Part shown: positions 1 to 10,402 of the stretch, piece by piece | How the letters are laid out: each line of letters starts with the position of its first letter | Position numbering within the stretch: the stretch's first letter is position 1 | Assembly: GCF_022808715.1 (NCBI RefSeq) | Contig: NZ_JAKZKX010000005.1 | Location: forward strand, 124,001 to 188,000 | DNA length: 64,000 bases | Reading direction: 5' to 3' | Source of the DNA: Fundidesulfovibrio agrisoli | GTDB taxonomy: Bacteria > Desulfobacterota > Desulfovibrionia > Desulfovibrionales > Desulfovibrionaceae | Notes under the pieces: generated by a model | Seen by the model: the letters and a program-made list of their open reading frames with translations, nothing else | Database searches by the model: none | What the model was told of the DNA's origin: nothing | Program-made: the position numbers and the translations under genes

Positions 1-86
1 GGCGGCGATCAGGCGTGCTATCGTACCCGCAGAGGACGCCCGCCGGGAAGGAAATGGTTCCGCTCCGGCGCGCGCGGGAGATATCC

Positions 87-443
87 ATGCGAATGAGCAC
101 GGCAGCATTGGCGGCGTTGGCCCTGTGCCTGGCTTCGACAGCCACGGCGCAGGCCCGCAAGGTCTACGTCTACGAACCTCCGGCGGTGATCGTCACCCCA
201 GGCTACCCCCCGCCGCCTCCGCCGCCCCCGCCTCCGGTCCGGGTGTACCGGGTGCCGGTGGTCAACTACTGGTACTACCCGGCCTGGAACGTCTACTGGG
301 ACCCGGTCGCCGGGATGTACTGGTCGCGCCAGGGCAGGCACTGGGTGCTGGGCGGCCTGCCGCCGCAGGTGCATCCTCACCGTCTGGGCCGCTACTACGT
401 GGTGCCCGCCGAGGAAGGCAGGCCCTGGAAACGGATGAAGTAG
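87..443 (+). CDS. Small exported Tyr/Pro-rich protein
   Basis: The 118-residue product has an N-terminal signal peptide (short basic start, Ala/Leu core, Ala-X-Ala end near residue 20). It continues with an unbroken run of about ten prolines and then a Tyr/Trp-rich stretch (NYWYYP, VYWDP, MYWSRQGRHW). I chose the ATG at 87 because a GGGAG Shine-Dalgarno lies six bases upstream and the signal peptide starts there; an upstream in-frame ATG at 15 would add a non-signal extension. It resembles short periplasmic or surface proteins of unknown function with aromatic YxxDP motifs. It is followed by a clean terminator, so it is probably transcribed alone or as the end of an operon entering from the left. 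No catalytic motif is visible. Confidence 0.7.
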   Translation: MRMSTAALAALALCLASTATAQARKVYVYEPPAVIVTPGYPPPPPPPPPPVRVYRVPVVNYWYYPAWNVYWDPVAGMYWSRQGRHWVLGGLPPQVHPHRLGRYYVVPAEEGRPWKRMK

Positions 444-460
444 CCGCTCCGAGAGAACTC

Positions 461-492
461 AAAGGCCCCTCCCTTGCGAGGGGCCTTTCTTG
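461..492 (+). terminator. Rho-independent terminator
   Basis: An 11-bp perfect stem (461-471 with 478-488), a six-base loop and a T-containing tail lie 17 bases after the stop of the Tyr/Pro-rich gene. Confidence 0.85.
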
Positions 493-720
493 TTTCAGGG
501 CTTCACGTCTGACCCGCAACACCCAACCCGGCCCTGGCCTGTCCCGTCCCGGCCCAGCGTCGCCGCCTTGCGCAACCAGACACGCCGTTTGTGCAGGCAT
601 CTGCACTTCGCGCTGCACAAGCCCCTTAACCTGTGTTGATATCATGGAACATTTCCGTGGCATCAACCATGCAGAGGCAGCCGCGCCCACAATGTGGGCG
701 CATGACAGGAGGATACGGTC

Positions 721-945
721 GTGTTGCACTTCGCTGTTTTGACGATCCCGATGGAATTGCTGCTGACGCTGCTTTGGGTCTCGACCTGGGCAGTGGCCAT
801 GATATGGCTCATTAACAGGAATGGAACGAAGGCCCGGGCCGCTGCGCGCTCGGGTGCGCCCGCCGGCGCCGGAAACAGGGCCGTTACGGGTTCGTCGGCT
901 TCGGGGGCCGCAAGGATCGGGCCCGGAACAGGGTTGCTGCGGTGA
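721..945 (+). CDS. Small single-pass membrane protein, unknown
   Basis: The GTG start at 721 sits eight bases after a perfect AGGAGG (707-712), which is the main evidence for translation. The 74-residue product has one hydrophobic segment (about residues 3-28), followed by a basic NRNGTKAR stretch and an Ala/Gly/Ser-rich tail. I recognise no family. The composition of the tail is compatible with random GC-rich sequence, so the true C-terminus or even the gene itself is uncertain. The region 493-706 upstream holds no convincing gene. Confidence 0.45.
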   Translation: MLHFAVLTIPMELLLTLLWVSTWAVAMIWLINRNGTKARAAARSGAPAGAGNRAVTGSSASGAARIGPGTGLLR

Positions 946-1033
946 TCGCGGCCCCGAAGGCTGTCCGGGCGCATTGTTCCGGTACGAAATGATCCGCTAT
1001 GGGAGGCGTTCTCCCAAAGGAGGAATACGAGGC

Positions 1034-1504
1034 ATGACGATGATATCCCAACACGTGAAAAAGGTCGTGGCGGTGTGCCTCGCCCTGTTGCTGGTGAGCT
1101 CCCTGGCCTTTGCGGGCATGGGCGGCGGTGGCGGAGGCGGTGGTGGATCCGGTGGAGGGGGCTCCGGCGGTGGCGGCGGAGGAGGCGGACACAGCTCCTC
1201 CGGCGGCATGGGCGGGGGCAACTCCGGCGGCGGCATGGGGGGCGGCATGGGCTCCGGCAGTTCCGGTTCAGGCATGGGCTCAGGATCGGGCATGGGGTCT
1301 GGCATGGACTCGGGCGCGGGCATGGGGTCTGGCTCCATGATGAACGGCTCTCCCGGCATGGGCACCCCCGGGCAGATGCAGCCCCAGGACATGCCCGGCC
1401 AGATGCAGCGGCAGGACGAACCCAGCCACCTGCAGCCCCGGAACATGCAAGGCCGTCCCCCGGCAAGCGGCGGCCAGCAGCCCGGCCAGCAGCCGGGCCA
1501 ATAG
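1034..1504 (+). CDS. Secreted glycine/serine-rich low-complexity protein
   Basis: The ATG at 1034 follows AGGAGG (1018-1023). A second in-frame ATG six bases on is possible. The 156-residue product starts with a clear signal peptide (KK, hydrophobic core, AFA-G cleavage near residue 25). It then has long Gly runs, Gly-Ser blocks and repeated GMG/GSGMGSG units to about residue 110, and ends in a Met/Pro/Gln-rich tail with PGQMQ and QQPGQQPGQ repeats. The low-complexity design suggests an extracellular or cell-surface structural protein rather than an enzyme. A bidirectional terminator follows. No homolog family can be named. Confidence 0.7.
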   Translation: MTMISQHVKKVVAVCLALLLVSSLAFAGMGGGGGGGGGSGGGGSGGGGGGGGHSSSGGMGGGNSGGGMGGGMGSGSSGSGMGSGSGMGSGMDSGAGMGSGSMMNGSPGMGTPGQMQPQDMPGQMQRQDEPSHLQPRNMQGRPPASGGQQPGQQPGQ

Positions 1505-1528
1505 TATCGCGCCGCCCGGCGCGGCATA

Positions 1529-1558
1529 AAAAAAGCCCGGCGCAAGCCGGGCTTTTTT
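1529..1558. terminator. Bidirectional rho-independent terminator
   Basis: A 7-bp GC stem (1535-1541 with 1546-1552) with a GCAA loop is flanked by an A-tract on the left and six T on the right. It therefore serves both the Gly-rich gene (plus) and ilvD (minus, stop at 1579). Confidence 0.9.
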
Positions 1559-1578
1559 CGTTTCAGGGCTGGCGCAGC

Positions 1579-3240
1579 CTATTTCATCGCGGCCCCGTAC
1601 GCGGCGGACTTCACCGAGCGGGCGTAGCGGCGCAGCATGCGCGAGGGCAGGGGCTTCTCCACGGGCTTGAAGGCCGCGCGGCGGGCCGCCATCTCCTCCT
1701 CGGAGACGAGCAGCTCCAGCTTGCGCGCCGGGATGTCGATCTGGATCTTGTCCCCGTCCTTGACCAGGCCGATGGGGCCGCCCTCGGCCGCCTCGGGCGA
1801 GATGTGCCCGATGGCCGGGCCGCGCGTGCCGCCGGAGAAGCGCCCGTCCGTGAGCAGGGCCACGTCCGAGCCCAGGCCCATGCCCATGATGGCCGCCGTG
1901 GGGGAGAGCATCTCCCGCATGCCGGGGCCGCCCTGGGGGCCTTCGTAGCGGATGACGATGGCCATGTCGGGCTTGATCTCCCCGGCCAGGATGGCCGCGT
2001 AGGCGGTCTCTTCCGAGTCGAAGCAGCGTGCGGTGAGGGTGCGCTGCATCATCTCCGGGGCCACGGCGGACTGCTTGACAACCGCGCCTTCCGGGGCCAA
2101 GGAGCCGCGCAGCACGGCGATGCCGCCCTTCTCGGAGTAGGGGGCCTTGTCGCGGATCACGTCCTCGTCGGCGATGACGGGCTTGATCTCGGCCAGGTTC
2201 TCGCCAACGGTCTTGCCGGTGACGGTCATGAGCGAGGTGTCGATGAGCCCGCGCTTGGCCAGGGCCTGCATCACGGCGGGGATGCCGCCGGCGCGGTGCA
2301 GGTCCTCGATGTGGTGGTGGCCTGCGGGCGAGAGCTTGCAGACGTTGGGGGTGCGCGCGCTGACCTCGTCGAAGATGTCCAGGGTCAGGTCCAGGTCGGC
2401 CTCGGCGAAGATGGCGGGCAGGTGCAGCACCGTGTTGGTGGAGCAGCCCAGGGCCATGTCCATGGTCACGGCGTTGGCCACGGAGGCCTTGGTCACGATG
2501 TCGCGGGGCTTGATGTCGCGGGCCAGCAGCTCCATGACCTTCATGCCCGCGTACTTGGCCAGGCGCACGCGCGCGGCCGTCACCGCCGGGATGGTGCCGT
2601 TGCCGGGCAGGGCCAGGCCGATGGATTCCGACAGGCAGTTCATGGAGTTGGCCGTGAACATGCCCGAGCAGGAGCCGCAGCCCGGGCAGGCCTTCATCTC
2701 CAGGTCGCAGAGCTGCTCCTCGTCCATCTCGCCGCGCTTCACGCGGCCCACGGCCTCGAACACGCTGATGAGGTCCACCGGGCCGCCCGCGGAGGAGCCC
2801 GCCAGCATGGGGCCACCCGAAATCAGGATGGAGGGGATGTTCAGCCGCAGCATGGCCATGAGCATGGCGGGCACGGTCTTGTCGCAGTTGGGGATCATCA
2901 CCAGGGCGTCGAAAGGGTGCGCCGTGGCCATGATTTCGATGGAGTCCGCGATGATTTCGCGGCTGGGCAGCGAGTAGCGCATGCCCGCGTGGTTCATGGC
3001 CAGGCCGTCGCACACGCCGATCACGGGGAATTCCATGGGCGTGCCGCCGGCCATGCGCACGCCGGCCTTGGCCGCGTTGGCGATGGTGTCGAGGTGCAGG
3101 TGGCCGGGGACCACCTCGTTGGCGGAGTTGACTATGCCGACCAGGGGGCGGTCGATTTCCTCTCGGGTCAGGCCGAGAGCGTGGAGCAGGGAGCGGTGGG
3201 GGGCTTTCTCCAGCCCGCCGGTCATGAGTTTGCTGCGCAT
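1579..3240 (-). CDS. ilvD: Dihydroxy-acid dehydratase
   Basis: IlvD dehydrates 2,3-dihydroxy-isovalerate and 2,3-dihydroxy-3-methylvalerate to the keto acids of valine and isoleucine in the cytoplasm. The 553-residue product has the family's normal length and the three cysteine sites that hold the Fe-S cluster: a VCDG motif near residue 77, PNCDKT near 119, and the [11 protein letters not shown] motif near 190. The start at 3240 (MRSKLMTGG) has an AGGAG site just upstream and matches the usual IlvD N-terminus; longer readings have no such support. The gene stands alone, with a plus-strand terminator at its end. No ilvC or ilvB lies nearby. Confidence 0.97.
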   Translation of the reverse strand: MRSKLMTGGLEKAPHRSLLHALGLTREEIDRPLVGIVNSANEVVPGHLHLDTIANAAKAGVRMAGGTPMEFPVIGVCDGLAMNHAGMRYSLPSREIIADSIEIMATAHPFDALVMIPNCDKTVPAMLMAMLRLNIPSILISGGPMLAGSSAGGPVDLISVFEAVGRVKRGEMDEEQLCDLEMKACPGCGSCSGMFTANSMNCLSESIGLALPGNGTIPAVTAARVRLAKYAGMKVMELLARDIKPRDIVTKASVANAVTMDMALGCSTNTVLHLPAIFAEADLDLTLDIFDEVSARTPNVCKLSPAGHHHIEDLHRAGGIPAVMQALAKRGLIDTSLMTVTGKTVGENLAEIKPVIADEDVIRDKAPYSEKGGIAVLRGSLAPEGAVVKQSAVAPEMMQRTLTARCFDSEETAYAAILAGEIKPDMAIVIRYEGPQGGPGMREMLSPTAAIMGMGLGSDVALLTDGRFSGGTRGPAIGHISPEAAEGGPIGLVKDGDKIQIDIPARKLELLVSEEEMAARRAAFKPVEKPLPSRMLRRYARSVKSAAYGAAMK

Positions 3241-3488
3241 GGCGGCTCCTGGGAGTGGGATGAGCCGTGGATAGCCCCAAAGCGGCGCGAAGTCACCCCC
3301 CAGGGCATGAGGAAGGAAATAAGGGCTGATGGCAGGAAGGAGCAATTCTTAAAAAGCCTTAACAAACAGGAAAAAAAAGCCGGAGCTCTTTCACTACGCC
3401 TCGGTTTGGGATACGTTCGAAATAATCGCGCCAGAGATTGCCCCGCATCGCAATGCAGTGTGACCTGCTCGCTCAAGAGGTTGTGTTC

Positions 3489-5467
<1,979 letters not shown>

Positions 5468-5471
<4 letters not shown>

Positions 5472-6646
5472 GCGAATACGCCGAGCACGACCTGGACGCC
5501 GCGGGCGTGGGCCTGGTGGAGAAGCGCCTCTTCACCTTCGCCCAGGATGAGCCCATGCCCCTGGAGAGCGGCGCCGTCATCGGCCCCGTGACCCTGGCCT
5601 ACGAGACCTACGGCGCTCTGAACCCCGACGGCTCCAACGCCGTGCTGGTCTGCCACGCCCTCACCGGCGACAGCCACGCCGCAGGTGTCTACAGCGGCTC
5701 CGACCCCAAGCCGGGCTGGTGGGAGGTGATGATCGGGCCGGGCAAGGGCATCGACACCAACCAGTATTTCGTCATCTGTTCCAACGTGCTGGGCGGCTGC
5801 ATGGGCTCCACCGGCCCGGCCAGCGTCGACCCGGCCACGGGCCAGCCCTACGGGCCGGACTTCCCGGTGCTCACCATCGGGGACATGGTCAGGGCGCAGA
5901 AGGCCCTGCTGGACCACCTGGGCGTCAAGCGCCTGCTGGCCGCCGTGGGCGGCTCCATGGGCGGGATGCAGGTGCTGGAGTGGGCCGCGCGCTACCCCGA
6001 CAGGCTCGTCTCCGCCATCGCCCTGGCCACCGCGCCCCGGCATTCGGCCCTGCAGATCGCCTTCCACGAGGTGGCCCGCCAGGCCATCGTGGCCGACCCG
6101 GACTGGAACGGCGGCCGCTACTACAGCTGCTGCAAGCCCGCCCACGGCCTGGCCGTGGCCCGCATGATCGGGCACATCACCTACCTCTCGGACGAGGCCA
6201 TGCGCCACAAGTTCGGCCGGGGCCTGCAGGACAGGGCCGACTTCTCCTTCAGTTTCGACGCCGACTTCCAGGTGGAGTCCTACCTGCGCTACCAGGGCCG
6301 CAAGTTCGTGGAGCGCTTCGACGCCAACTCCTTCCTCTACATCACCCGCGCCGCCGACTACTTCGACCTGGGCGCCACCCACGGCAGCGGCTCGCTCACC
6401 AAGGCGTTCTCGCGCGGCAAGGCCCGCTTCCTGGTGGTCTCCTTCAGCTCGGACTGGCTCTACCCCACCTACCAGTCCCGCGAGCTGGTGCAGGCCCTCA
6501 AGCGCGCCGGAAAGGACGTGAGCTTCTGCGAGATCGAGGCCCACTGGGGGCACGACGCCTTCCTGCTGGACAGCCCCCGCCTGGCCGGGCTCATCTCCGG
6601 CCACCTGGAGCGCACCAGCCGCGACCTGGCCAGGGGGATTCTCTAG
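5468..6646 (+). CDS. metX: Homoserine O-acetyltransferase
   Basis: MetX acylates homoserine with acetyl-CoA in the first committed step of methionine synthesis. The 392-residue alpha/beta-hydrolase has the nucleophile elbow GGSMGGMQ (Ser near residue 163), the NVLGGCMGSTGPAS loop, and Asp/His partners in SSDWLYP and HWGHDAFL. The GTG start at 5468 shares four bases (GTGA) with the kinase stop, so translation is coupled. Acyl specificity (acetyl versus succinyl) cannot be read with certainty from sequence alone. metW follows without a gap. Confidence 0.93.
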
Positions 6647-7243
6647 ATGCGTTACGATCTCGACCTCATCGCCTCCTGGATCGCACCGGGATCGCGCGTG
6701 CTGGACCTGGGCTGCGGCCAGGGCGAGCTGCTGGAATACCTGCACCAGGCCAAGAACGTGCAAGGCTACGGCGTGGAGCAGGACGAAGCCAAGGCCGCCG
6801 AGGGCATCGCGCGGGGCGTCTCCATCCTCCAGGGCGACATCACCCTCGAGGTCATGGACTACCCCGACCACTTCTTCGACTTCGTGGTGCTCTCCCAGAC
6901 CTTGCAGCAGGTGGCCGAGCCCCTGGAGCTCATCCGCCAGATGCTGCGCGTGGGCCGCAGGGCCGTGGTCAGCTTCCCCAACTTCGCCCACTGGCGCGGC
7001 CGCTGCCAGATGTTCTTCCAGGGCCGCGCCCCCGTGACCCCGGAGCTGCCCTACGAGTGGAACGACACCCCCAACATCCGCGTCATCACCCTGGTGGACT
7101 TCAAGCGCTTCTGCGTGCGCCACTCCATCCCGGTCATCGAGGCCGTGGCGGTGAAGACCGAGCCCTCGGCGCGTACGGGCCTGATCCTGAACTGGCTGCC
7201 CAACCTGCGGGCGACCAACGGAATATTCCTGCTGGGAAGATAG
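6647..7243 (+). CDS. metW: MetW, methionine biosynthesis methyltransferase-like protein
   Basis: The 198-residue protein has a class I SAM-methyltransferase fold signature (VLDLGCGQGELL near residue 21, then the LQGDI acidic segment and the FDFVVLSQTLQQV motif typical of MetW). The ATG lies directly after the metX stop, and metX-metW pairing is a known arrangement. MetW is known to stimulate MetX activity in other bacteria. A direct methyl transfer role is not established. The operon ends here; a palindromic repeat follows. Confidence 0.92.
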   Translation: MRYDLDLIASWIAPGSRVLDLGCGQGELLEYLHQAKNVQGYGVEQDEAKAAEGIARGVSILQGDITLEVMDYPDHFFDFVVLSQTLQQVAEPLELIRQMLRVGRRAVVSFPNFAHWRGRCQMFFQGRAPVTPELPYEWNDTPNIRVITLVDFKRFCVRHSIPVIEAVAVKTEPSARTGLILNWLPNLRATNGIFLLGR

Positions 7244-7253
7244 GAGAGGGGGG

Positions 7254-7310
7254 ATGCCTCCGGCGGCCGAAGGGAGTTCCTCCCTTTGGAATCCGTTTTA
7301 GCTTCGCGTT
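7254..7310 (+). repeat. Intergenic palindromic repeat, copy A
   Basis: It begins with CCTCCGGCGGCC, then a short hairpin (GAAGGGAG, TTC loop, CTCCCTTT), then GGAATCC and a GCTTCGCG box. Nearly the same unit recurs at 22806-22860, and divergent relatives lie at 24551-24628 and 24741-24843. It sits just after the metW stop and may act as a transcription or RNA-stability boundary. Confidence 0.7.
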
Positions 7311-7331
7311 TTACCCGCGCCGCCCCCTTCA

Positions 7332-7360
7332 TTGACATCCCCCCTCCGACCGGATAGCGC
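7332..7360 (+). promoter_or_regulatory. Possible sigma-70 promoter before the B12 riboswitch
   Basis: A perfect TTGACA (7332-7337) lies 17 bases before TAGCGC (7355-7360), a poor -10 box. The predicted start near 7367 coincides with the riboswitch 5' end, which is the main support. Confidence 0.35.
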
Positions 7361-7364
7361 AGGC

Positions 7365-7520
7365 CCCACAGGTGCCCAGCAATGGGAGAATAGGGAATCC
7401 CGTGCAAATCGGGAGCGGTCCCGCCGCCGTAAGTTCCATGCGTGTCCGCCCCTTCGCGCGCCACTGGGGTATCCCCCGGGAAGGCCGGGGCGGACGGAAC
7501 GAGCCGGAAGACCTGCCTGT
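7365..7520 (+). promoter_or_regulatory. Cobalamin riboswitch
   Basis: The conserved aptamer core is present: GGTGCC near 7371, then the AATAGGGAATCCCGTGCAAA block (7391-7407 region), the B12-box-like AGCGGTCCCGCCGCCGT (7414-7430), a CCACTGGG loop (7471), and the closing GCCGGAAGACCTGCC (7503-7517). The ends ACAGGT and ACCTG pair as P1. The expression platform (7521-7671) runs to cbiK. Riboswitches of this class bind adenosylcobalamin or related cobalamins and turn downstream genes off. Short readings of open frames through this region are spurious. Confidence 0.93.
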
Positions 7521-7587
7521 GCCTCACACCATGCTTCCAGCAGGGCAACGGGCTATTGCCGTGCATGGATCCCAGAAGGGCGAATGC

Positions 7588-7632
7588 GGGCCGCTTCTTC
7601 ATCCGGAACCGGGTGGAGGGCGGCCTTTTCTT
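7588..7632 (+). terminator. Possible riboswitch expression-platform terminator
   Basis: GGCCGC (7589-7594) can pair with GCGGCC (7620-7625) across a 25-base loop, followed by TTTTCTTCT. It is placed between the aptamer and the cbiK ribosome site, so it could be the OFF-state hairpin. The long loop makes this tentative. Confidence 0.3.
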
Positions 7633-7671
7633 CTCCCTTCCAACTAGCCGCAAAGCGATGGAGTATCCGTT

Positions 7672-8574
7672 ATGACCCTCGTGAATGCGCATGCCTTCCG
7701 CAGATGTGCGACGCTCATCCTCGCCCTGGCGATCCTGGCCGCGGGGTGCGGCCTCGCGGCCGCCCACGGCGAAGGCAAAAAGGCCGACAAGAAGGGCGTT
7801 CTGCTGGTGGCCTTCGGCACCAGCGTCGAAGGCGCCGACGGCGTCTACGCGAACATCGAGAAAAAGGTCCGCGAGGCTCTGCCCGGCGTTGAAGTGCGCT
7901 GGGCCTATTCCTCCAAGATGATCCGCCACAAGCTCGCCAAGGAGAAGAACGCCCGGCTGGATTCCCCGGCGGAGGCCCTGGCGAGGATGATGGACGACGA
8001 CTTCTCCCAGGTGGTGGTGCAATCCCTGCAGACCATCCCCGGCGAGGAGTTCCACGCCCTGCGCGAGACGGCCCAGGCCTTCTCGGGCATGCCCAAGGGC
8101 ATGAGGCAGGTGGTGGTCGGCTACCCGCTCCTCGCCACCACCGCCGACCTGGAGAAGGCGGCCGAGGCCCTGCTGGCCGGCGCGCCCGAGGCCCGCAAGC
8201 CCGGCGAGGCGGTGGTCTTCGTGGGCCACGGCACCAGCCACCCGGCCAACGTGTATTACGCCGGGCTGCAGTACCACCTCTGGAAAAAGGACCGCGCGGC
8301 CTTCGTGGGCACGGTCGAAGGCGCGCCCACCCGGGAGGACGTCATCCGGGAGCTGAAGCAGGCCGGCATCAGGAAGGCTTATCTGGTCCCGCTTCTGGCG
8401 GTGGCCGGGGACCACGCCCGCAACGACATCGGGGGCGACGAGCCCGGCTCCTGGAAGTCGGTCCTCACGGCGCAGGGCGTGGCCTGCGAGCCCGTGCTCA
8501 AGGGCACGGCCGAATACGGCGGCGTTGTGGACATCTGGGTGGAGCACGTGAAGCAGGCCTTCGAGCGCCTGTAA
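7672..8574 (+). CDS. cbiK: Exported sirohydrochlorin cobaltochelatase (CbiK-P type)
   Basis: CbiK inserts Co2+ into sirohydrochlorin, the entry step of anaerobic cobalamin synthesis. The 300-residue protein has the CbiK pattern: VLLVAFGTS near residue 43, the VVVQSLQTIPGEEFH segment, a metal/tetrapyrrole His in FVGHGTSHP, and a second in AGDHARNDIGGDEP. An N-terminal hydrophobic segment ending LAAGC (lipobox-like) or AAA-H (signal peptidase I) shows export; a periplasmic CbiK form is known from Desulfovibrio. An exported chelatase is odd because its substrate is made in the cytoplasm; heme or metal transport roles have been discussed. The ATG at 7672 follows GGAG. It is the first gene under the riboswitch. 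Confidence 0.93.
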   Translation: MTLVNAHAFRRCATLILALAILAAGCGLAAAHGEGKKADKKGVLLVAFGTSVEGADGVYANIEKKVREALPGVEVRWAYSSKMIRHKLAKEKNARLDSPAEALARMMDDDFSQVVVQSLQTIPGEEFHALRETAQAFSGMPKGMRQVVVGYPLLATTADLEKAAEALLAGAPEARKPGEAVVFVGHGTSHPANVYYAGLQYHLWKKDRAAFVGTVEGAPTREDVIRELKQAGIRKAYLVPLLAVAGDHARNDIGGDEPGSWKSVLTAQGVACEPVLKGTAEYGGVVDIWVEHVKQAFERL

Positions 8575-8610
8575 GAGCCCATGCCCCGGAAGGGGAGGGC
8601 GGGGAACCGC

Positions 8611-9627
8611 ATGAGGGGAGTCGAACCGCTCCTGGCGCTGTGCGTGGCGCTCACCGCCCTGGCGGCCGCAGCCGCCGGGGCCGTGCCCGTGCCCGCCGCC
8701 GACGCGGCGCGGGTGCTGGCGGGCAAGCTCCTGGGGCAGGAGGGCTGGCTGGCCGGGGTGCCCGCCATGAGCGTGGCCCTGGTCTGGGACGTGCGCCTGC
8801 CGCGCATCGCCTGCGCCCTGGCCGTGGGCGGCTCCCTGGGCCTCTCCGGGGCGCTGTTGCAGGGCGTGCTGCGCAACCCCCTTGCGGATTCCTACACTTT
8901 GGGGGTCTCGGCGGGCGGAGCCTTGGGGGCCTGCCTGTGCCTGCTGGCCGGGTTCACGGGCCTGGGAGCGTTGTCCGTACCGGCATGGGCCTTGGCCGGT
9001 TCGCTCGGCGCGCTGGCGGTGGTGCTGCTCATGGCCCGAGCCGGGGGCGGCTTCGACGCCGTGACCCTGGTGCTGGCCGGGGTGATGGTGGCCGCCACTC
9101 TCCAGGCGGGCATCGGGTTCGTGAAGTTTCTGGCCGGTGAGAACGTGGCCGGGCTGGTGTTCTGGCTCATGGGCGGCTTCTCCGCCAAGACCTGGGCCGA
9201 GACGGCGATCGCCTGGGCCGGATTGGGGCTGGCCCTGCCGGTTGCCCTGGCCTTCGCCCGCGACCTGGACGCCCTCTGCCTGGGCGACGAGCAGGCCGCG
9301 GCCCTTGGAGTTGCGGTGGAGCCCGTGCGTCTGGCCCTGCTGGCGTCCGCCGCCCTGATGACGGCCTGCTCCGTGGCGGTCTCCGGCATCATCGGCTTCG
9401 TGGGCCTGATCGTGCCGCACATGGCCCGCATGGGCGTGGGGCCTGGGCATTTGCGGCTGCTGCCCGCCTCCATGCTGGGGGGGATGCTGCTCCTCTTGGG
9501 GGCGGACACCCTCTCCCGCGCGGCCCTGGCCCACGAGGTGCCCGTGGGCGTGCTCACGGCGCTGCTCGGCGGCCCGTATTTCTGCCTGCTGTTCCTGCGC
9601 GGGCGGGGAGGGCGCGCCAATGGTTGA
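8611..9627 (+). CDS. ABC transporter permease, BtuC/FecCD family
   Basis: This is a polytopic inner-membrane protein of about 338 residues with roughly ten hydrophobic helices. It carries family signatures such as RLPRIACALAVGGSLGLSGALLQG, RNPLADSYTLGVSAGG and GFVGLIVPHMAR. It is expected to dimerise with the following ATPase to import cobalamin/corrinoids or a metal chelate. The start is uncertain: ATG 8611 (MRGVEPLL, with GGAGG and GGGGA upstream) or ATG 8581, ten residues longer with a weaker ribosome site. It is 6-36 bases from cbiK and overlaps the ATPase by eight bases. Riboswitch control favours a B12-related substrate. Confidence 0.92.
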   Translation: MRGVEPLLALCVALTALAAAAAGAVPVPAADAARVLAGKLLGQEGWLAGVPAMSVALVWDVRLPRIACALAVGGSLGLSGALLQGVLRNPLADSYTLGVSAGGALGACLCLLAGFTGLGALSVPAWALAGSLGALAVVLLMARAGGGFDAVTLVLAGVMVAATLQAGIGFVKFLAGENVAGLVFWLMGGFSAKTWAETAIAWAGLGLALPVALAFARDLDALCLGDEQAAALGVAVEPVRLALLASAALMTACSVAVSGIIGFVGLIVPHMARMGVGPGHLRLLPASMLGGMLLLLGADTLSRAALAHEVPVGVLTALLGGPYFCLLFLRGRGGRANG

Positions 9628-10402
9628 GGGGGGGGCTGAGCGCGCGCTGCTGGAGGCCAGGGGCCTCACCGTGGAGCGCGGCGGCCGCGCCGTGCTGCGC
9701 GGGCTGGACGTGGCCCTGGCTTCGGGCGAGGTGCTGGGCGTCATCGGCCCCAACGGGGCGGGCAAGACGACCCTGCTGCGCTGCCTGGCCGGCCTGCAGG
9801 CCCCGGCTTCGGGCGAGGTGCTGCTGGAGGGCCGGTCCATCCAGATGGTCCCCCGCAGGGAGCTGGCCCGCACCGTGGCCTATTCGCCGCAGGAGACAGA
9901 GGACCGCTTCGGCTTCACCGTGCGCCAGGCCGTGCTCATGGGCCGCCATCCCTGGCTGCCGCGCTTCGGCCCCACGCCGGACGAGGAGTGGGAGGGGGTG
10001 GGGGCGGCCCTGGCCGCGCTCGACCTGGAAGGCCTGGCCGAAAGGCGGGTCACGGAGCTTTCCGGGGGCGAGAAACGCCGCGTGGCCCTGGCCCGCACCC
10101 TGGCCCAGGGCGGGCGCGCCGTGCTGCTGGACGAACCCGCAGCCGGGCTGGACATCCGCCACGCCATCCTGGCCCTGCGCGTCTTTGCGCGGCGGGCCTC
10201 GCGCGACGGAGCGGGGGTGGCGGTGGTGCTGCACGACCTCAACCTGGCGGCCATGTTCTGCGGGCGGCTGCTCCTGCTCCAGGAGGGCGGGGCGGCGGCC
10301 TGCGGCCCGGTGGCCGAGGTACTGACCGAGGAGAACATAGCCCGCGTGTTCGGGGTCCGCTCCAGGATGGACGGGGGGCACGTGCGGTTTCTGGAGGCTT
10401 GA
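9620..10402 (+). CDS. ABC transporter ATP-binding protein, BtuD/FecE type
   Basis: The 260-residue ATPase has Walker A (GPNGAGKTTLLR near residue 47), a Q-loop (YSPQETED), the signature LSGGEKRRV, Walker B with switch (AVLLDEPAAGLD) and the H-loop (VVLHDLN). It powers the adjacent permease. Overlapping junctions on both sides (eight bases upstream, one base downstream) show a single translationally coupled importer unit. Confidence 0.94.
   Translation: MVEGGAERALLEARGLTVERGGRAVLRGLDVALASGEVLGVIGPNGAGKTTLLRCLAGLQAPASGEVLLEGRSIQMVPRRELARTVAYSPQETEDRFGFTVRQAVLMGRHPWLPRFGPTPDEEWEGVGAALAALDLEGLAERRVTELSGGEKRRVALARTLAQGGRAVLLDEPAAGLDIRHAILALRVFARRASRDGAGVAVVLHDLNLAAMFCGRLLLLQEGGAAACGPVAEVLTEENIARVFGVRSRMDGGHVRFLEA

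Noticed and set aside
7372-7675. Short open frames across the region before cbiK
   Set aside because: They overlap the cobalamin aptamer and expression platform, which fully explain the conserved sequence.
8581-8610. Upstream ATG for the BtuC-like permease
   Set aside because: Not excluded, but the ATG at 8611 has better Shine-Dalgarno context and begins at the membrane segment; kept as an alternative in that entry.
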